Shown piece by piece: positions 63,743 through 64,000 of a stretch of 64,000 nt of DNA. The DNA comes from Deltaproteobacteria bacterium (lineage in GTDB: Bacteria; Bdellovibrionota_C; UBA2361; SZUA-149; JADZAE01). Where the stretch lies: the NCBI GenBank assembly GCA_020852715.1, contig JADZAE010000082.1:1-64000 (forward strand), given 5' to 3'. Numbering within the stretch: position 1 is the first letter of the stretch; every line of letters begins with the position of its first letter. Below the pieces are notes generated by a model. The model was not told where the DNA came from. It searched no databases and was given only the letters and a program-made list of their open reading frames with translations. The position numbers were made by a program, and so were the translations under genes.

Positions 63743-64000
63743 TTCTCCTCATGGTGATGATTCAAGACTCGATGCGTATGTCCATGAGCAATCAAATCCA
63801 CAGGGCAACCATAAATCTGTTCCATAGCTTCAACGGAAATTTCGGGACTATTGTGATAATGAAGCTTCTTATTTAGGCAAGCAATGGTCTTAACCTGGCT
63901 GGCTAAAACACCGATATCGTGAGAAACAAGAATAATTGCCATATTTTTATTAAGCTCAGACAATAGCTGGTAAAAAGTTTCGCCAAACGGACTATCCACA
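63739..64000 (-). CDS. znuC: Metal ABC transporter ATP-binding protein, C-terminal end only
   Basis: Only about the last 86 residues lie in the window. The stretch IILVSHDIGVLASQVKTIAC is the H-loop (switch His) region of an ABC ATPase, and the C-terminal CPVDLIAHGHTHRVLNHHHE is the histidine-rich tail often seen in zinc-type ZnuC proteins. The stop overlaps the znuB start (ATGA). The rest, with Walker A and the signature motif, lies beyond the right edge. Confidence 0.85.
   Translation of the reverse strand, partial: VDSPFGETFYQLLSELNKNMAIILVSHDIGVLASQVKTIACLNKKLHYHNSPEISVEAMEQIYGCPVDLIAHGHTHRVLNHHHEEK

Noticed and set aside
1..64000. CRISPR arrays, restriction-modification, toxin-antitoxin or known phage-defence genes
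   Set aside because: No regularly spaced repeats, no methylase or nuclease motifs and no toxin families seen. The repeats found are dispersed, not arrayed.

Overview
The window comes from a Gram-negative, flagellated bacterium with moderately AT-rich DNA (by eye a little above 40% GC, not computed). P-ring and L-ring genes (flgI, flgH), OmpA-type and glycine-zipper lipoproteins and lspA imply an outer membrane. A fliW-csrA pair beside flgL/flgK, a PilJ-type chemoreceptor, an imuA-imuB-dnaE2 cassette and PEP-CTERM/XrtA-associated genes would suit a deltaproteobacterial-grade lineage (Desulfobacterota, Bdellovibrionota or similar). That placement is an inference from gene content; there is no rRNA or tRNA in the window to anchor it.

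Layout. 0-2.1 kb: a DEAH-box helicase pseudogene with two in-frame stops, cut at its 3' end by an ISL3-type transposase remnant. 2.2-4.2 kb: a zinc-ribbon protein, a STAS protein and an HDOD protein. 4.2-5.0 kb: fliW-csrA. 5.1-10.1 kb: a surface-glycan block (GT-C-like membrane protein, GT2, GNAT, DegT aminotransferase) containing a 558-bp MITE-like element. This block separates fliW-csrA from the flagellar operon at 10.1-19.8 kb (flgF, flgG, flgA, flgH, flgI, flgJ-like, flgM, flgN, flgK, flgL, all on the minus strand). 20-30 kb: two secreted proteins with FG-GAP-like repeats (one a 1332-aa subtilisin-like protease), an orphan NarL-type regulator, a ferric-reductase-like protein and a GT2. 29.8-34.8 kb: a second glycan cluster with XrtA-associated deacetylase and FemAB-like genes. 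35-46 kb: an unrecognised protein, gpmI, three glycine-zipper envelope proteins, lspA, a eukaryote-like (type 2) ileS and a WD40 protein. 46-50 kb: a degenerate DEAD-helicase-like RNA-binding protein, sufE, a YhcH-family gene and a D-lactate-dehydrogenase-like gene. 50.7-53.5 kb: a PEP-CTERM protein and a decayed thrS. 53.6-61.4 kb: a chemoreceptor, imuA, an interrupted imuB, dnaE2 and a frameshifted cheW. 61.8-64 kb: a CBS/DUF21 protein and the znuB and (partial) znuC genes of a zinc-type ABC transporter.

How it fits together. The plus-strand chemoreceptor and minus-strand cheW serve motility together with the flagellar operon, and fliW-csrA gives post-transcriptional control of flagellin. 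The two glycan clusters, the flippase-like protein, the polyprenyl-phosphate glycosyltransferase and the PEP-CTERM protein point to exopolysaccharide production coupled to protein sorting; the exosortase itself is not here.

The least ordinary content is non-coding. Modular dispersed repeats occur at 7.0, 29.7 and 61.5 kb, with Tn5/IS50-like terminal repeats and conserved inverted arms. A second repeat pair at 20.0 and 50.3 kb carries a micro-ORF, and the regulator gene is flanked by short direct repeats. Four genes (helicase, thrS, imuB, cheW) are visibly broken. There is no CRISPR array and no convincing known defence system.
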